Source: DASUBV01 sp036510065
Lineage (GTDB): Bacteria; Actinomycetota; Actinomycetes; Streptosporangiales; Streptosporangiaceae
Direction: 5' to 3'
Assembly: GCA_036510065.1 (NCBI GenBank)
Contig: DATCEO010000077.1
Span: 1 to 64,000, forward strand
Length of the DNA stretch: 64,000 nucleotides
Made by a program: the position numbers and the translations under genes. The notes below the pieces were generated by a model that did not search any database, was not told the origin of the DNA, and saw only the letters and a program-made list of their open reading frames with translations. Position 1 is the first letter of the stretch, and each line of letters starts with the position of its first letter. Positions 8,653-17,279 of the stretch are shown piece after piece.

Positions 8653-9767
8653 CCGACGACAAGCGCTCCCGGGCCGACCGGGCGGCCGACCGGGCCAGCA
8701 CCCGCGACGACGGGCGGCTGAGCGCCCCCGGACGCCTGCAGCAGCGAGACGACGTCCAGGTCGGCGGCGTGCTGACCGCCGACCTGCCCGCCGAGCCGCT
8801 GGCCGAGTACGCGGCCGCCAACGGCCTGCGGCCGAGCGCGGCGCGGCCGCCGGTGCTGGTCTACCTGGGCCAGCTCTGGAACCGGTCGAGCTTCATCATG
8901 GCCTTCGCCACCGCGCGAAACGTGGCCATGTACACCGAGGCCAAGCTCGGCCAGCTCTGGCAGGTGCTGACGCCGCTGCTCAATGCCGGCGTCTACTTCC
9001 TGATCTTCGGCCTGCTGCTCAAGGTCAACCGGGGAGTTCCGAACTACCTGGCGTTCCTCGTCACGGGCGTCTTCGTCTTCAACTTCACCCAGCGCGCCTT
9101 CATCTCCACGTCCACCGTGGTCACCAACAGCCTGCCGCTGATCCGCGCGCTCCAGTTCCCGCGCGCGGCGCTGCCCCTGGCCTACGTGATCATCGAGCTG
9201 CAGCAGATGGTGCTGTCGATGGCCGTGCTGATCGTCATCGTGCTGGCCACCGGGGAGCCCATCACCTGGTACTGGCTGCTGACCATTCCCGCGCTGCTGC
9301 TGCAGACCTTGTTCAACGTGGGCGTCGGGCTCTTCGTGGCCCGGATCGGCTCGCAGGTCAACGACTTCAGCCAGCTGCTGCCCTTCCTGCTGCGCACCTG
9401 GCTGTACGTGTCGGGCGTCCTGTTCAGCATCGCCACGCTCGACCTCCGGACCCACCGCTGGATCATCACGCTGCTGGAGCTCAACCCGGCCGCCCTCTAC
9501 ATCACCCTGGTCCGCAATTCGCTGCTGCTCAGCCAGCGCGAGAGCGCCCCCGGCTCGAAGCCCTTCAACGCCCGGCTGTGCCTGGAGTGGAAGACGCTAG
9601 GCCACCGCGTCGGAGCGCCGCAGCACTACCAGCTCGACAGCGCGCACTGTCACTACTACGCCAACCCCAGTTACTTCTGGTACTACGCCATAGGCTGGGC
9701 CGTGGTCGCTCTCATCTTCGGGTTCTTCTTCTTCTGGCGAGCGGAGGCGAAGTACGGACGTGGCTAA
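8649..9767 (+). CDS. ABC-2 type polysaccharide/teichoic acid export permease (Wzm/TagG-like)
   Basis: Integral membrane subunit of a polysaccharide exporter, 372 residues. An N-terminal cytoplasmic tail of about 75 residues is followed by six predicted membrane helices typical of ABC-2 permeases (for example VLTPLLNAGVYFLIFGLLL, then LAFLVTGVFVFNFTQ). The starting helix contains YTEAKLGQLWQVLTPLLNA, a conserved family block. A polar insert of about 40 residues precedes the last helix. The stop overlaps the ATPase start by 8 bp, so the pair is translated together. The exported glycan is unknown, since no glycosyltransferase lies directly beside it. Confidence 0.87.
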   Translation: MTDDKRSRADRAADRASTRDDGRLSAPGRLQQRDDVQVGGVLTADLPAEPLAEYAAANGLRPSAARPPVLVYLGQLWNRSSFIMAFATARNVAMYTEAKLGQLWQVLTPLLNAGVYFLIFGLLLKVNRGVPNYLAFLVTGVFVFNFTQRAFISTSTVVTNSLPLIRALQFPRAALPLAYVIIELQQMVLSMAVLIVIVLATGEPITWYWLLTIPALLLQTLFNVGVGLFVARIGSQVNDFSQLLPFLLRTWLYVSGVLFSIATLDLRTHRWIITLLELNPAALYITLVRNSLLLSQRESAPGSKPFNARLCLEWKTLGHRVGAPQHYQLDSAHCHYYANPSYFWYYAIGWAVVALIFGFFFFWRAEAKYGRG

Positions 9768-10581
9768 GCCCATGGTGGTCGTCGACGACCTGCATATCGT
9801 CTACCGCGTCTACGGCGGGGGCGGTGACAAGGGCACGGCCGCGACCGCGCTGCTGCGGATCATGGGCCGCAAGACCCGGGGCAGCATCCGCGAGGTGCAC
9901 GCGATCCGCGGGATCTCCTTCGTGGCCTACCGCGGCGACGCCGTGGGCATCATCGGCCGTAACGGGTCCGGCAAGTCCACCCTGCTGCGGGCCATCGCCG
10001 GCCTGCTGCCGCCCGAGCGGGGCAACGTCTACAGCACCGGCGAGGCCTCCCTGCTCGGCGTCAACGCCGCGCTCATGGAGGACCTCACCGGCGAGCGCAA
10101 CGTGATCCTGGGCTGCCTGGCCATGGGCATGACCAAGCAGGAGGCGAAGGCTAAGTACCAGAGCATCGTGGACTTCTCCGGGGTCGGCGACTTCATCGAC
10201 CTGCCGATGAAGACCTACTCCTCGGGCATGGGCTCGCGGCTGCGGTTCGCCATCGCGGCCTCCAAGAGCCACGACGTGCTGCTCGTCGACGAGGCCCTGG
10301 CGACCGGGGACGCGGAGTTCCGGGTCAAGAGCCACGCCCGGATCGAGGAGCTGCGGGCCGAGGCGGGCACGGTCTTCCTGGTCGCGCACAACCTGGAGGA
10401 GGTCGAGGCGACCTGCAACCGGGTGATCTGGATGGAGCGCGGCCAGATGGTGATGCAGGGCGAGGACGTCATCGGCATCATCGACAAGTACATCGACGCC
10501 TCCGGCGGCACCCCGGTCGTGCGTGACCCGGTCACCCGGGAGCGCGCCGGCACCAACGGCCGCGTCACCGCCAAGGCCTGA
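9760..10581 (+). CDS. Polysaccharide ABC exporter ATP-binding protein (Wzt/TagH-like)
   Basis: Nucleotide-binding subunit of the exporter, 273 residues from GTG 9760. The Walker A motif is GRNGSGKST, the signature is the TagH/Wzt form YSSGMGSRLRFA, and Walker B is VLLVDEALATGD. The H-loop lies in FLVAHNLEEVE. There is no C-terminal carbohydrate-binding domain, unlike larger Wzt proteins, so it resembles TagH of simple teichoic-acid-type exporters. It forms a complex with the overlapping permease. Confidence 0.88.
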   Translation: MAKPMVVVDDLHIVYRVYGGGGDKGTAATALLRIMGRKTRGSIREVHAIRGISFVAYRGDAVGIIGRNGSGKSTLLRAIAGLLPPERGNVYSTGEASLLGVNAALMEDLTGERNVILGCLAMGMTKQEAKAKYQSIVDFSGVGDFIDLPMKTYSSGMGSRLRFAIAASKSHDVLLVDEALATGDAEFRVKSHARIEELRAEAGTVFLVAHNLEEVEATCNRVIWMERGQMVMQGEDVIGIIDKYIDASGGTPVVRDPVTRERAGTNGRVTAKA

Positions 10582-10651
10582 CGGGCGCCGCGGCACCGCC
10601 TGCCGCGCTCACCAGCGTGCTCTCGCCGCTAGCGTGCGATAACGGCGGTGC

Positions 10652-12649
10652 TCACGGCGGCAGCCTGGGACCGGGGACCTCGGCACTGGGCAGCTCCGGG
10701 ACGGGGCTGTGGGTATCGGTCACTTCCAGGCGGTCGGCCTCGGTGGCCGGAGCCTGACGCAGCCGCAGGCGCATCACGGTGCCGCCGCCGGGGCCGCCCT
10801 CGGCCCCCACCTCGCCGTCCTGGGCCCGGGCCAGCTGCCGGACGATGTACAGGCCCAGGCCGATACCGCCGAATCGGCGGCGGTCGCCGGTCTCGCCCTG
10901 GACGAATCGCTCGAAGACCCGTTCCCGGTCGGCGGCCGGGATGCCGATGCCCTCGTCGGCCACCGTGACCTCGATCCGGTCCCCGGCCCGCCGGGCGCCC
11001 ACCGTGACCGACCCGCCGTCGGGCGAGTACTTGAACGCGTTCTCCAGCAGCTGCCCGACGATGATGTCGGTGGCCATCGGGTCACCGTAGGCCTGCGGCA
11101 GATCCTCGGGAACGTCGGTGACCAGCGTGTGCCCTTCGGCCAGCGTCCGGAAGGCGACCGTCGCGCCGCGCAGCATGCCCGCCAGGTCGAAGGGGCCGTT
11201 ACTCACGGTCAGCTGGTCGGCGCCCGCTCGCGACCCGAGCAGCAGCTGCTCCACCAGCCTGGCCAGGGACCCGGCCCGCTCGGCGATCGTCTGCACGGCC
11301 GAGCGCCGGTCCGCGTCGGCCAGCTTGTCCCAGCGGCTGGCCAGGGTGCTCGCGAAGCCCTGCACGACCGTGATGGGGGTGCGCAGCTCGTGGCTGGTCG
11401 TGGCCAGGAAGAGGTCCTTGGCCTCCTCCAGCTCCTTGGCCGCGGTGATGTCACGGAAGTCGAGCACCTGCTCCTCGCGGCCGCTCAGTCCCGTGCAGAG
11501 CAGGTCCATCCAGCGGCCGTTGGGCAGCCGGTGGGTGAGCTTGGCGCCGGGCTCGGGCACCGGGAACGGCGGCGGCCTGCCCGTCGCGTCCTCCGGCGAC
11601 ACGCCGGTCAGCCGGTGCGCCGCCGGATTCCACTGCCGGACCAGGCCGTCGGAGTCCAGCACGGCGATCCCGTCGGCGCTGCCGTCGATGACGGCCCGCT
11701 CGTGGGCTCGCTGCCGGACGACCTCCTCGAAGGCCGTGACGTTCGACAGGGCCACGCTGGCGTGGCCGGCCAGCAGTTCCAGCAGCTCCAGGTCAATGTG
11801 GCCGACCTTGCGCCCGCTGTAGAGCGCGTACAGGGCGCCGAAGGGGCGGCCGGACACGTGCGACAGGCTGAGCGTGATGGTGTGCAGGCCCGGCAGCGCG
11901 GACCAGATCAGGTCGTCGAACCGGCCGGACTCGCCCGTCGCCATCAGCACGGTCTTGCCCGACCGCATCAGCTCGCCCACGGTGCTGCTGGCCAGGTCCG
12001 CGGTCCGGCCGCGCAGCGACTCGGGCAGGCCGTCCAGGCTGACCAGGCGCAGCCGGTCCTTCTCGATCATGACGAATCCGCCCGCGTCGGCCCTGGTCAG
12101 CTCGCGCAGGCTGGCCGCGATGCGGTCCAGCACCGCCTCCAGGTCTAGCTGGCCGTTCATGTCCGCGACCACGTCGCCGAGCCGGCGCACCACCCTGGCC
12201 CGCTCGGCCATGTAGTGGCGGACCGCCTCCTCGTCGCGGGTCTGGTGGCAGATGCTCACCCAGCCGGCCAGCTGGCCGCCGTCGCCGAGCAGCGCGCTCG
12301 CGTCGATGCGGAGGTCCACCAGGGACCCGTCCTTGCGAATCCGGCGGGTGGCGAAGGAAACCTGCCCGCCGCCCGCTACTCGCTCCAGGACGGCGTTGTG
12401 CTCGGCCATGAGCTCATCGGGGATGAACGGCGGCTCCTTGCCCGCGACCTCGGCCGCCGCCCAGCCGAACATCGCCTCGGCGGCGGGATTCCAGACCGTC
12501 ACGGTCCGGTCGGCGCCGACCGCGATGATGGCGTCGGCGGCGCACTCGATCACGGCCCGCACGGTCGCGTCCGCCGGATCACGAGCTGGCGCCTGCTCCT
12601 TGCGCGTCACCGCCAGCCTCAAGCCCACGGCCTCATGGTGCCATCGCAA
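10652..12649 (-). CDS. PAS-GAF-PAS sensor histidine kinase
   Basis: Soluble hybrid-input histidine kinase of 665 residues. Order: PAS domain (about 28-145, with AADAIIAVGADRTVTVWNPA), GAF domain (about 165-310), second PAS (about 320-400), HisKA with the phospho-acceptor in ATTSHELRTPI, then HATPase_c with N, G1 and G2 boxes (LLENAFKYSPDGG, VADEGIGIP, GGIGLGLYIV). No membrane segments are seen, so it likely senses a cytoplasmic signal. No response regulator is adjacent. It converges on the Wzt-like gene. Confidence 0.88.
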   Translation of the reverse strand: MRWHHEAVGLRLAVTRKEQAPARDPADATVRAVIECAADAIIAVGADRTVTVWNPAAEAMFGWAAAEVAGKEPPFIPDELMAEHNAVLERVAGGGQVSFATRRIRKDGSLVDLRIDASALLGDGGQLAGWVSICHQTRDEEAVRHYMAERARVVRRLGDVVADMNGQLDLEAVLDRIAASLRELTRADAGGFVMIEKDRLRLVSLDGLPESLRGRTADLASSTVGELMRSGKTVLMATGESGRFDDLIWSALPGLHTITLSLSHVSGRPFGALYALYSGRKVGHIDLELLELLAGHASVALSNVTAFEEVVRQRAHERAVIDGSADGIAVLDSDGLVRQWNPAAHRLTGVSPEDATGRPPPFPVPEPGAKLTHRLPNGRWMDLLCTGLSGREEQVLDFRDITAAKELEEAKDLFLATTSHELRTPITVVQGFASTLASRWDKLADADRRSAVQTIAERAGSLARLVEQLLLGSRAGADQLTVSNGPFDLAGMLRGATVAFRTLAEGHTLVTDVPEDLPQAYGDPMATDIIVGQLLENAFKYSPDGGSVTVGARRAGDRIEVTVADEGIGIPAADRERVFERFVQGETGDRRRFGGIGLGLYIVRQLARAQDGEVGAEGGPGGGTVMRLRLRQAPATEADRLEVTDTHSPVPELPSAEVPGPRLPP

Positions 12650-12784
12650 GGCCGTCTCTGGTCAGCGAAAACTTAAACGGCTAGGGGTACCGATCCGGGC
12701 AGCCGGGTCGATCCCCGGCACTGCGGCAGCAAAGCCCGGCCCGGCGGCGGGAACCAGCGCGGCCCGGCTCGCGTCCAAGCAGTC

Positions 12785-13255
12785 ATGAGCGCAGATACCT
12801 CGAGGGCTCCCCGGAGCTCGGTGTTCCAGCTGACCATCGCGCGGTGCGTGACCGCCGTCGCCGGCACCGCCCTAGCTAGCACCGCGCTGGCCGCCGCCGT
12901 CGCCGCCTGCGGGACCACGGCCGCGCCGGGCAGCGGCAGCTCGCCCGCCCCGGCGAAGGCCTCCCTGCACATCACCGTGCGCAACGGGCCCGGCAGCAAG
13001 CCCACGTACTGGACGCTGCGCTGCGACCCGGCGGGGGGAACTCGTCCGCACGCGGCGGCCGCCTGCCGGGCCCTGCTGGCGCTGAAGGAGCCGTTCGCGC
13101 CGCCGCCGGCGCACCAGATGTGCCCGATGATCCTGGCCAGCGCCAGGCGGGTCACCTTCACCGGCACCTGGTTCGGGACCCCGGTGCAGCGGACCATCGT
13201 GGACGGCGGCTGCGACCTGGCCCGCTGGGCGAAGCTAGGCCAGATCGTGAACTGA
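12785..13255 (+). CDS. Subtilisin-inhibitor-like (SSI) lipoprotein
   Basis: 156-residue member of the Streptomyces subtilisin inhibitor family, which blocks extracellular serine proteases. The diagnostic blocks are WTLRCDPAGGTRPHAAAACRAL, MCPMIL, FTGTWFG and GGCDLARW, with four family cysteines. Unlike classical secreted SSI, the signal region ends AAVAAC-GTT, which fits a lipobox, and is followed by a Ser/Pro spacer. The protein is therefore probably anchored to the outer face of the membrane. It converges with the DNA glycosylase gene, only one base apart. Confidence 0.85.
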   Translation: MSADTSRAPRSSVFQLTIARCVTAVAGTALASTALAAAVAACGTTAAPGSGSSPAPAKASLHITVRNGPGSKPTYWTLRCDPAGGTRPHAAAACRALLALKEPFAPPPAHQMCPMILASARRVTFTGTWFGTPVQRTIVDGGCDLARWAKLGQIVN

Positions 13256-13256
13256 G

Positions 13257-14135
13257 CTACTTGAGCAGGCGGGACATCCGGCGGTCGGCCAGCGGCTTGC
13301 CGCCGGTCTGGCAGGTCGGGCAGTACTGCAGCGCGGAGTCGGCGAAGGACACCTCGCGGATGGTGGCGCCGCACACCGAGCAGGCCTCGCCGGCGCGCCC
13401 GTGCACGCGCAGGCCGGCTTTCTTCTCCTTCTTCAGGTCACTGGCCGCCAGGCCATCCGACCGGGCGATCGCGTCGCGCAGCGTGGTCACGATGACCCCG
13501 TGCAGCGCGGCCACGTCATCGGGCGTGAGGCTGGAGGCGAGCCGGAACGGCGACATCTTCGCCGCGTGCAGGACCTCGTCGGAGTAGGCGTTGCCGATCC
13601 CGGCGATCAGCTTCTGATCCCGCAGCACGCCCTTGATCTGGGTCCGGCGCCCGGCCAGGATCTCGCCCAGGACCTGCGGGGTGAACGCCGCGTCCAGCGG
13701 ATCCGGGCCGAGTGCGGCTACGCCGGGCACGGCCGCCGGGCCGGTCACCAGGTAGACCGCCAGCCGCTTGCGGGTGCCCGCCTCGGTCAGGTCGAAGCCG
13801 GCCCCATCGCTGAACCGGAGCCGGAAGGCCAGCGGGCCCTTGCCGGGCCGCGGCGGCTGGTCGGGCAGCGACTCGCGCCAGCGCAGCCAGCCGCCCCTGG
13901 CCAGGTGTGTGATCAGGTGCAGCGGCGGGGCGCCGTCAGGCGGGGCGGCACTGAGATCCAGGAACTTGCCGTGCCGGGCGGTGCCGGTGATCGTGGCGCC
14001 CGACAGCGCGGTCAGCGGGGGGGCGAAGGTCTTCAGCACCGAGAACTCGGCGACGTCGGCGCGGTCAATGACACGGCCGACGGCGCGCTCGCGCAGGTCG
14101 GCCGCGAGGGCTGCTACCTCGGGAAGCTCGGGCAC
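13257..14135 (-). CDS. Fpg/Nei family DNA glycosylase
   Basis: Base-excision repair glycosylase/AP lyase of 292 residues. The N-terminal MPELPEV provides the catalytic Pro2 and Glu3, HGKFLDL the conserved lysine, and GIGNAYSDEVLHAA the helix-two-turn-helix DNA contact. The C-terminal zinc finger is C-x2-C ... C-x2-C (CSVCG and CPTCQTGG). This is the full-length architecture. Whether it prefers 8-oxoguanine (Fpg) or oxidised pyrimidines (Nei) is not settled by eye. Confidence 0.9.
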   Translation of the reverse strand: MPELPEVAALAADLRERAVGRVIDRADVAEFSVLKTFAPPLTALSGATITGTARHGKFLDLSAAPPDGAPPLHLITHLARGGWLRWRESLPDQPPRPGKGPLAFRLRFSDGAGFDLTEAGTRKRLAVYLVTGPAAVPGVAALGPDPLDAAFTPQVLGEILAGRRTQIKGVLRDQKLIAGIGNAYSDEVLHAAKMSPFRLASSLTPDDVAALHGVIVTTLRDAIARSDGLAASDLKKEKKAGLRVHGRAGEACSVCGATIREVSFADSALQYCPTCQTGGKPLADRRMSRLLK

Positions 14136-14296
14136 AGCTTCGATTCTGCCTCGTCAGGCCGGGTGCCCGCGCCGCTGGCCGGAGCCGGATAGGAGATCAC
14201 GCCCGCGGGACGCCGCCTTGCGCTTCCCCTGCTGGTGTCCGCCCGGCCCCGGGCGGACACATCCGGTGACAAGGACCCGGCGGTGCGCTTATGCTG

Positions 14297-14320
14297 CGGC
14301 CAGCATGTAGGCGCTGGCCG
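14297..14320 (-). terminator. Weak hairpin downstream of tRNA-Leu
   Basis: An 8 bp perfect stem (CGGCCAGC/GCTGGCCG) with an 8-base loop lies about 38 bp past the 3' end of the tRNA on the minus strand. There is no T tract, so termination here is only suggested. Confidence 0.3.
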
Positions 14321-14357
14321 GCATTTCCGGGATGAGCTGATGATCGAGAAGTTCGTG

Positions 14358-14440
14358 TGGGCGAGGAGGGATTTGAACCCTCACGTCCTTTCGGACACAC
14401 GGACCTGAACCGTGCGCGTCTGCCGTTCCGCCACCCGCCC
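14358..14440 (-). tRNA. tRNA-Leu (anticodon CAG)
   Basis: 83-nt class II tRNA without an encoded CCA. The acceptor stem GGGCGGG pairs with CTCGCCC including one G-T pair. The anticodon loop TTCAGGT gives CAG, decoding CUG, the dominant leucine codon here. The long variable arm TGTCCGAAAGGACG and the T-arm GAGGGTTCAAATCCCTC are complete. The + strand reads as a short false ORF over the same bases. Confidence 0.95.
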
Positions 14441-14525
14441 TGGGCAGCTGTCAGGTTAGCACGACCGCGAGCGCTGCCATGTCGCCTATACGATCGGATG
14501 CGAGTAGCGAGAGGAGGTACCGAGG

Positions 14526-15281
14526 GTGGGAGTCCTGCAGCGGTTTGAGCACCGCCTGGAGGGGATGGTCGAGGGTGCCTTCGCGCGGGCGTTCAAGTCC
14601 GAGCTGCAGCCGGTCGAAGTGGCGAGCGCGGTTCAGCGGGAGATGGACGATCGCGCGGCCATCGTGGCGCAGGGCCGGACCCTGGTACCCAATGATTTCG
14701 TGGTGGAGCTGGCCGACGCCGATCACCAGCGGCTCGAGGTCTACGCCGACAGCCTCGGGATCGAGCTGGCCACGCTGGCCCGCGAGTACGCCAGGGAGCA
14801 GGGCTACTCGTTCGTGGGGCCCGTGCAGATGCGGTTTGAGGGCGTGCCGGAACTCACCACGGGGACATTCCGGATCCGCTCGGGGGTCATCCGGGGGACC
14901 ACGGTGGAGGACGGCGAGATCCGCCGCCCGGCCAGCGACCTGCCCCGGCCGCCGGGAAACCTCAGCGGCAAGCCCCGCCTCCTGGTGTCCGGCCCCGATG
15001 CGGGCGCCGACGGGAGCACGCAGCGGACCTACGAGCTGACGGCCCCGATTACCATTCTTGGCCGGGGCACCGACTGCGATCTGCGGCTCGTAGATCCCGG
15101 CGTGTCCCGGCATCACGCCGAGCTGCGAGTCGAGGACGGGGAGGTCGTGCTGGTCGACCTGGGCTCGACCAACGGCACCTTCGTCAACGGCCAGCCGATC
15201 CGGCGCATCACCCTGGCCGACGGAACGCAAGTCACTCTCGGCCGCACCACCCTGGTGTTCCGCCGGGACAGCATTTACTAA
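14526..15281 (+). CDS. fhaA: FhaA: DUF3662 plus FHA domain protein
   Basis: First gene of the growth and division operon, 251 residues from GTG 14526 with GAGGAGG upstream. The N-terminal DUF3662 domain (about 1-115, opening GVLQRFEHRLEGMVEGAF) is linked to a C-terminal FHA domain (about 160-250) with ILGRGTDCDLRL, VSRHHAEL and GSTNGTFVNG, the phosphothreonine-binding signature. In mycobacteria FhaA binds a phosphorylated pseudokinase region of MviN and PknB targets. It probably reads PknB phosphorylation marks. Confidence 0.93.
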   Translation: MGVLQRFEHRLEGMVEGAFARAFKSELQPVEVASAVQREMDDRAAIVAQGRTLVPNDFVVELADADHQRLEVYADSLGIELATLAREYAREQGYSFVGPVQMRFEGVPELTTGTFRIRSGVIRGTTVEDGEIRRPASDLPRPPGNLSGKPRLLVSGPDAGADGSTQRTYELTAPITILGRGTDCDLRLVDPGVSRHHAELRVEDGEVVLVDLGSTNGTFVNGQPIRRITLADGTQVTLGRTTLVFRRDSIY

Positions 15282-15357
15282 CGACACCTACCCGGGCGCC
15301 CGCCGGTGCCCGCCATGACCAGAGGGCAGTTAAGGCCGGCCAAGGACTCATGACCCG

Positions 15358-15849
15358 ATGAACGCGCTTGAGCTCACTCTCATCAGGCTCGCTTTCCTGG
15401 CGGTGCTATGGCTGTTCGTCATCGCCGCGGTGGGCGTGGTCCGGACTGACCTGTTCGGATCCTCGACGCGCCGCCGCAAGCAGGCCCGCAAGGCCCGGCC
15501 GCCGCGGCCCGCGCCGCCGCCGCCCGCGCGGCGCAACGGCGGACGCCCCAGCCGGAGCACGCCGCAGCAGATGGTGGTCACCGCCGGGACGCTGGCCGGC
15601 ACCGTCGTCGGCCTATCGGACATGCAGATCACCATCGGCCGGGCCGATGACGCCACGCTCGTGCTCACTGATGACTACGCTTCGACCCGTCATGCCCGGC
15701 TCTTTCCGCAGGATGGTCAGTGGCTCGTGGAGGACCTCGGCTCCACCAACGGCACCTATCTCGACCGGCAGAAGGTGACCCAGCCCACACCGGTCCCTGT
15801 TGGCGTGCCTATCCGAATCGGTAAAACCGTCCTGGAGCTGCGCAGATGA
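15358..15849 (+). CDS. fhaB: FhaB: membrane-anchored FHA protein
   Basis: 163 residues: an N-terminal membrane helix (about 8-28), a basic and Pro-rich linker, then an FHA domain (about 85-163) with ITIGRADDATLVL, ASTRHARL and GSTNGTYLDR. The mycobacterial orthologue (FipA) binds PknB-phosphorylated proteins and links growth to FtsZ/FtsQ. The stop overlaps the pstP start in ATGA, so translation is coupled. Confidence 0.92.
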   Translation: MNALELTLIRLAFLAVLWLFVIAAVGVVRTDLFGSSTRRRKQARKARPPRPAPPPPARRNGGRPSRSTPQQMVVTAGTLAGTVVGLSDMQITIGRADDATLVLTDDYASTRHARLFPQDGQWLVEDLGSTNGTYLDRQKVTQPTPVPVGVPIRIGKTVLELRR

Positions 15850-17279
15850 CTCTCGCACTGCACTACGCGCTCCGCTCAGACGTCGGACTCCTCCGGGAGG
15901 GCAACGAGGATTCCGCGTACGCGGGTCCGAACCTCCTCGCGATCGCCGACGGCATGGGCGGGCATGCCGCGGGTGAGGTCGCCAGCGCGGTCGCGATCTC
16001 GGCGATCGCCCCGCTCGACCACCAGAACCTGCACGACAGCAAGGCCATGCTCGGAGCGCTGGCCCGCGCGGTAGCCGCCGCGAACAACACGCTGCACGAG
16101 ATGAGCGTGGCCGACCCGTCCGTCGAGGGCATGGGCACCACGCTGACCGCGCTGCTGTGGTCGGGCGCGCAAGTGGCGCTGTGCCACATCGGCGACTCGC
16201 GCGCCTACCTGCTGCGCGACGATGACTTCCAGCAGATCACCCGCGATCACACTCTGGTCCAGTCGCTGGTCGACGAGGGCCGGCTGAGCCCGGAGGCGGC
16301 GGCGACCCATCCGCAGCGGTCGCTGGTCATGCGGGCGCTGCAGAGCAGCACCGACGCGGAGCCCGACCTGGCCATGCGCGAGGCGATGCTCGGCGACCGG
16401 TACCTGCTGTGCTCCGACGGGCTGTCCGACGTGGTCACCGAGCAGACCATGCACAAGACCCTGGCCGCTTACGGTGATCCGGAGCACGCCATCCTGCAGC
16501 TCATCGACCTGGCCATCCGCAGCGGCGGTCCTGACAACATCACCTGCATCGTGGCGGACGTGGTGGACACGGTCACCGGCCCGGTGCCGCCCAGCGAGGC
16601 CCCGCAGCTGGCCGGCGCGGCCGCCAACGGCGACGGCAAGCCGCGGCCGCGCAGCGACAGCCCGGCCGGCCGGGCCCACCTGCTGACCCAGGAGGCCCCG
16701 GCGGTGGCCCGCCCGCTCACGCGCCCGGCAGAGCAGGCGCCCAGCGCCCAGCCCGACGGCTACCACCGCGACGACGACGCCGACGAGGACGCCGACGGCG
16801 GCCGGCGGCGCTGGCCCGTGGTCACCTCGATCCTGGTCATCCTGATCGTGCTGGTGGCCGGCGGCAGCTACGCCGCGTGGCGGGTCACGCAGGGCCAGTA
16901 CTACGTGGGAGCAGACAGCGGGCAGGTGGTCATCTTCCGCGGCGTCAACCAGAACGTGGCCGGACTGCACCTGTCGAGCACGTTCCAGCGGACCGGCATC
17001 CCCGTCTCGCACGTGCAGGGCAGCGTGCTGGTCCTCCCGACCGAGGCGGGCACGCTGGCCGAGGCGAAGCGCACCGTGCAGAACATCCGCCGCTCCTACC
17101 AGTGCAAGCAGGCTAGCCAGCAGCTGGCGAGCTGGGAGGCCAACAAGCCGCCTAAGGCGCCCGTCATCCCGAAGGGCCACAAGCCCACGCCGGCGCAGAA
17201 GGCGGCGCAGGCCAAGGCCAAGGCCTACCCGCCGCAGCCCGCGGTGCCGTCCTACTGCCCGGCTCAGGGAACAGGATGA
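15846..17279 (+). CDS. pstP: PP2C serine/threonine phosphatase PstP
   Basis: Membrane phosphatase that reverses PknB phosphorylation, 477 residues. The catalytic PP2C domain (about 5-240) has the metal-binding blocks EGNEDSAYAG, ADGMGGHAAGE, GDSRAYLLRD and GGPDNITCI. A disordered acidic linker leads to one membrane helix (VVTSILVILIVLVAGGSYAAW, about 319-339). An extracellular domain ends in a Lys/Pro/Ala-rich tail. It sits between fhaB and rodA with 4 bp overlaps on both sides. Confidence 0.93.
   Translation: MTLALHYALRSDVGLLREGNEDSAYAGPNLLAIADGMGGHAAGEVASAVAISAIAPLDHQNLHDSKAMLGALARAVAAANNTLHEMSVADPSVEGMGTTLTALLWSGAQVALCHIGDSRAYLLRDDDFQQITRDHTLVQSLVDEGRLSPEAAATHPQRSLVMRALQSSTDAEPDLAMREAMLGDRYLLCSDGLSDVVTEQTMHKTLAAYGDPEHAILQLIDLAIRSGGPDNITCIVADVVDTVTGPVPPSEAPQLAGAAANGDGKPRPRSDSPAGRAHLLTQEAPAVARPLTRPAEQAPSAQPDGYHRDDDADEDADGGRRRWPVVTSILVILIVLVAGGSYAAWRVTQGQYYVGADSGQVVIFRGVNQNVAGLHLSSTFQRTGIPVSHVQGSVLVLPTEAGTLAEAKRTVQNIRRSYQCKQASQQLASWEANKPPKAPVIPKGHKPTPAQKAAQAKAKAYPPQPAVPSYCPAQGTG

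Noticed and set aside
14357..14548. Short plus-strand ORF (GEEGFEPSRPFGHTDLNRAR)
   Set aside because: It is the antisense reading of the tRNA-Leu gene, a well-known false ORF.
15876..17180. 434-codon minus-strand frame opposite pstP
   Set aside because: Shadow of a conserved gene, with no family motifs.
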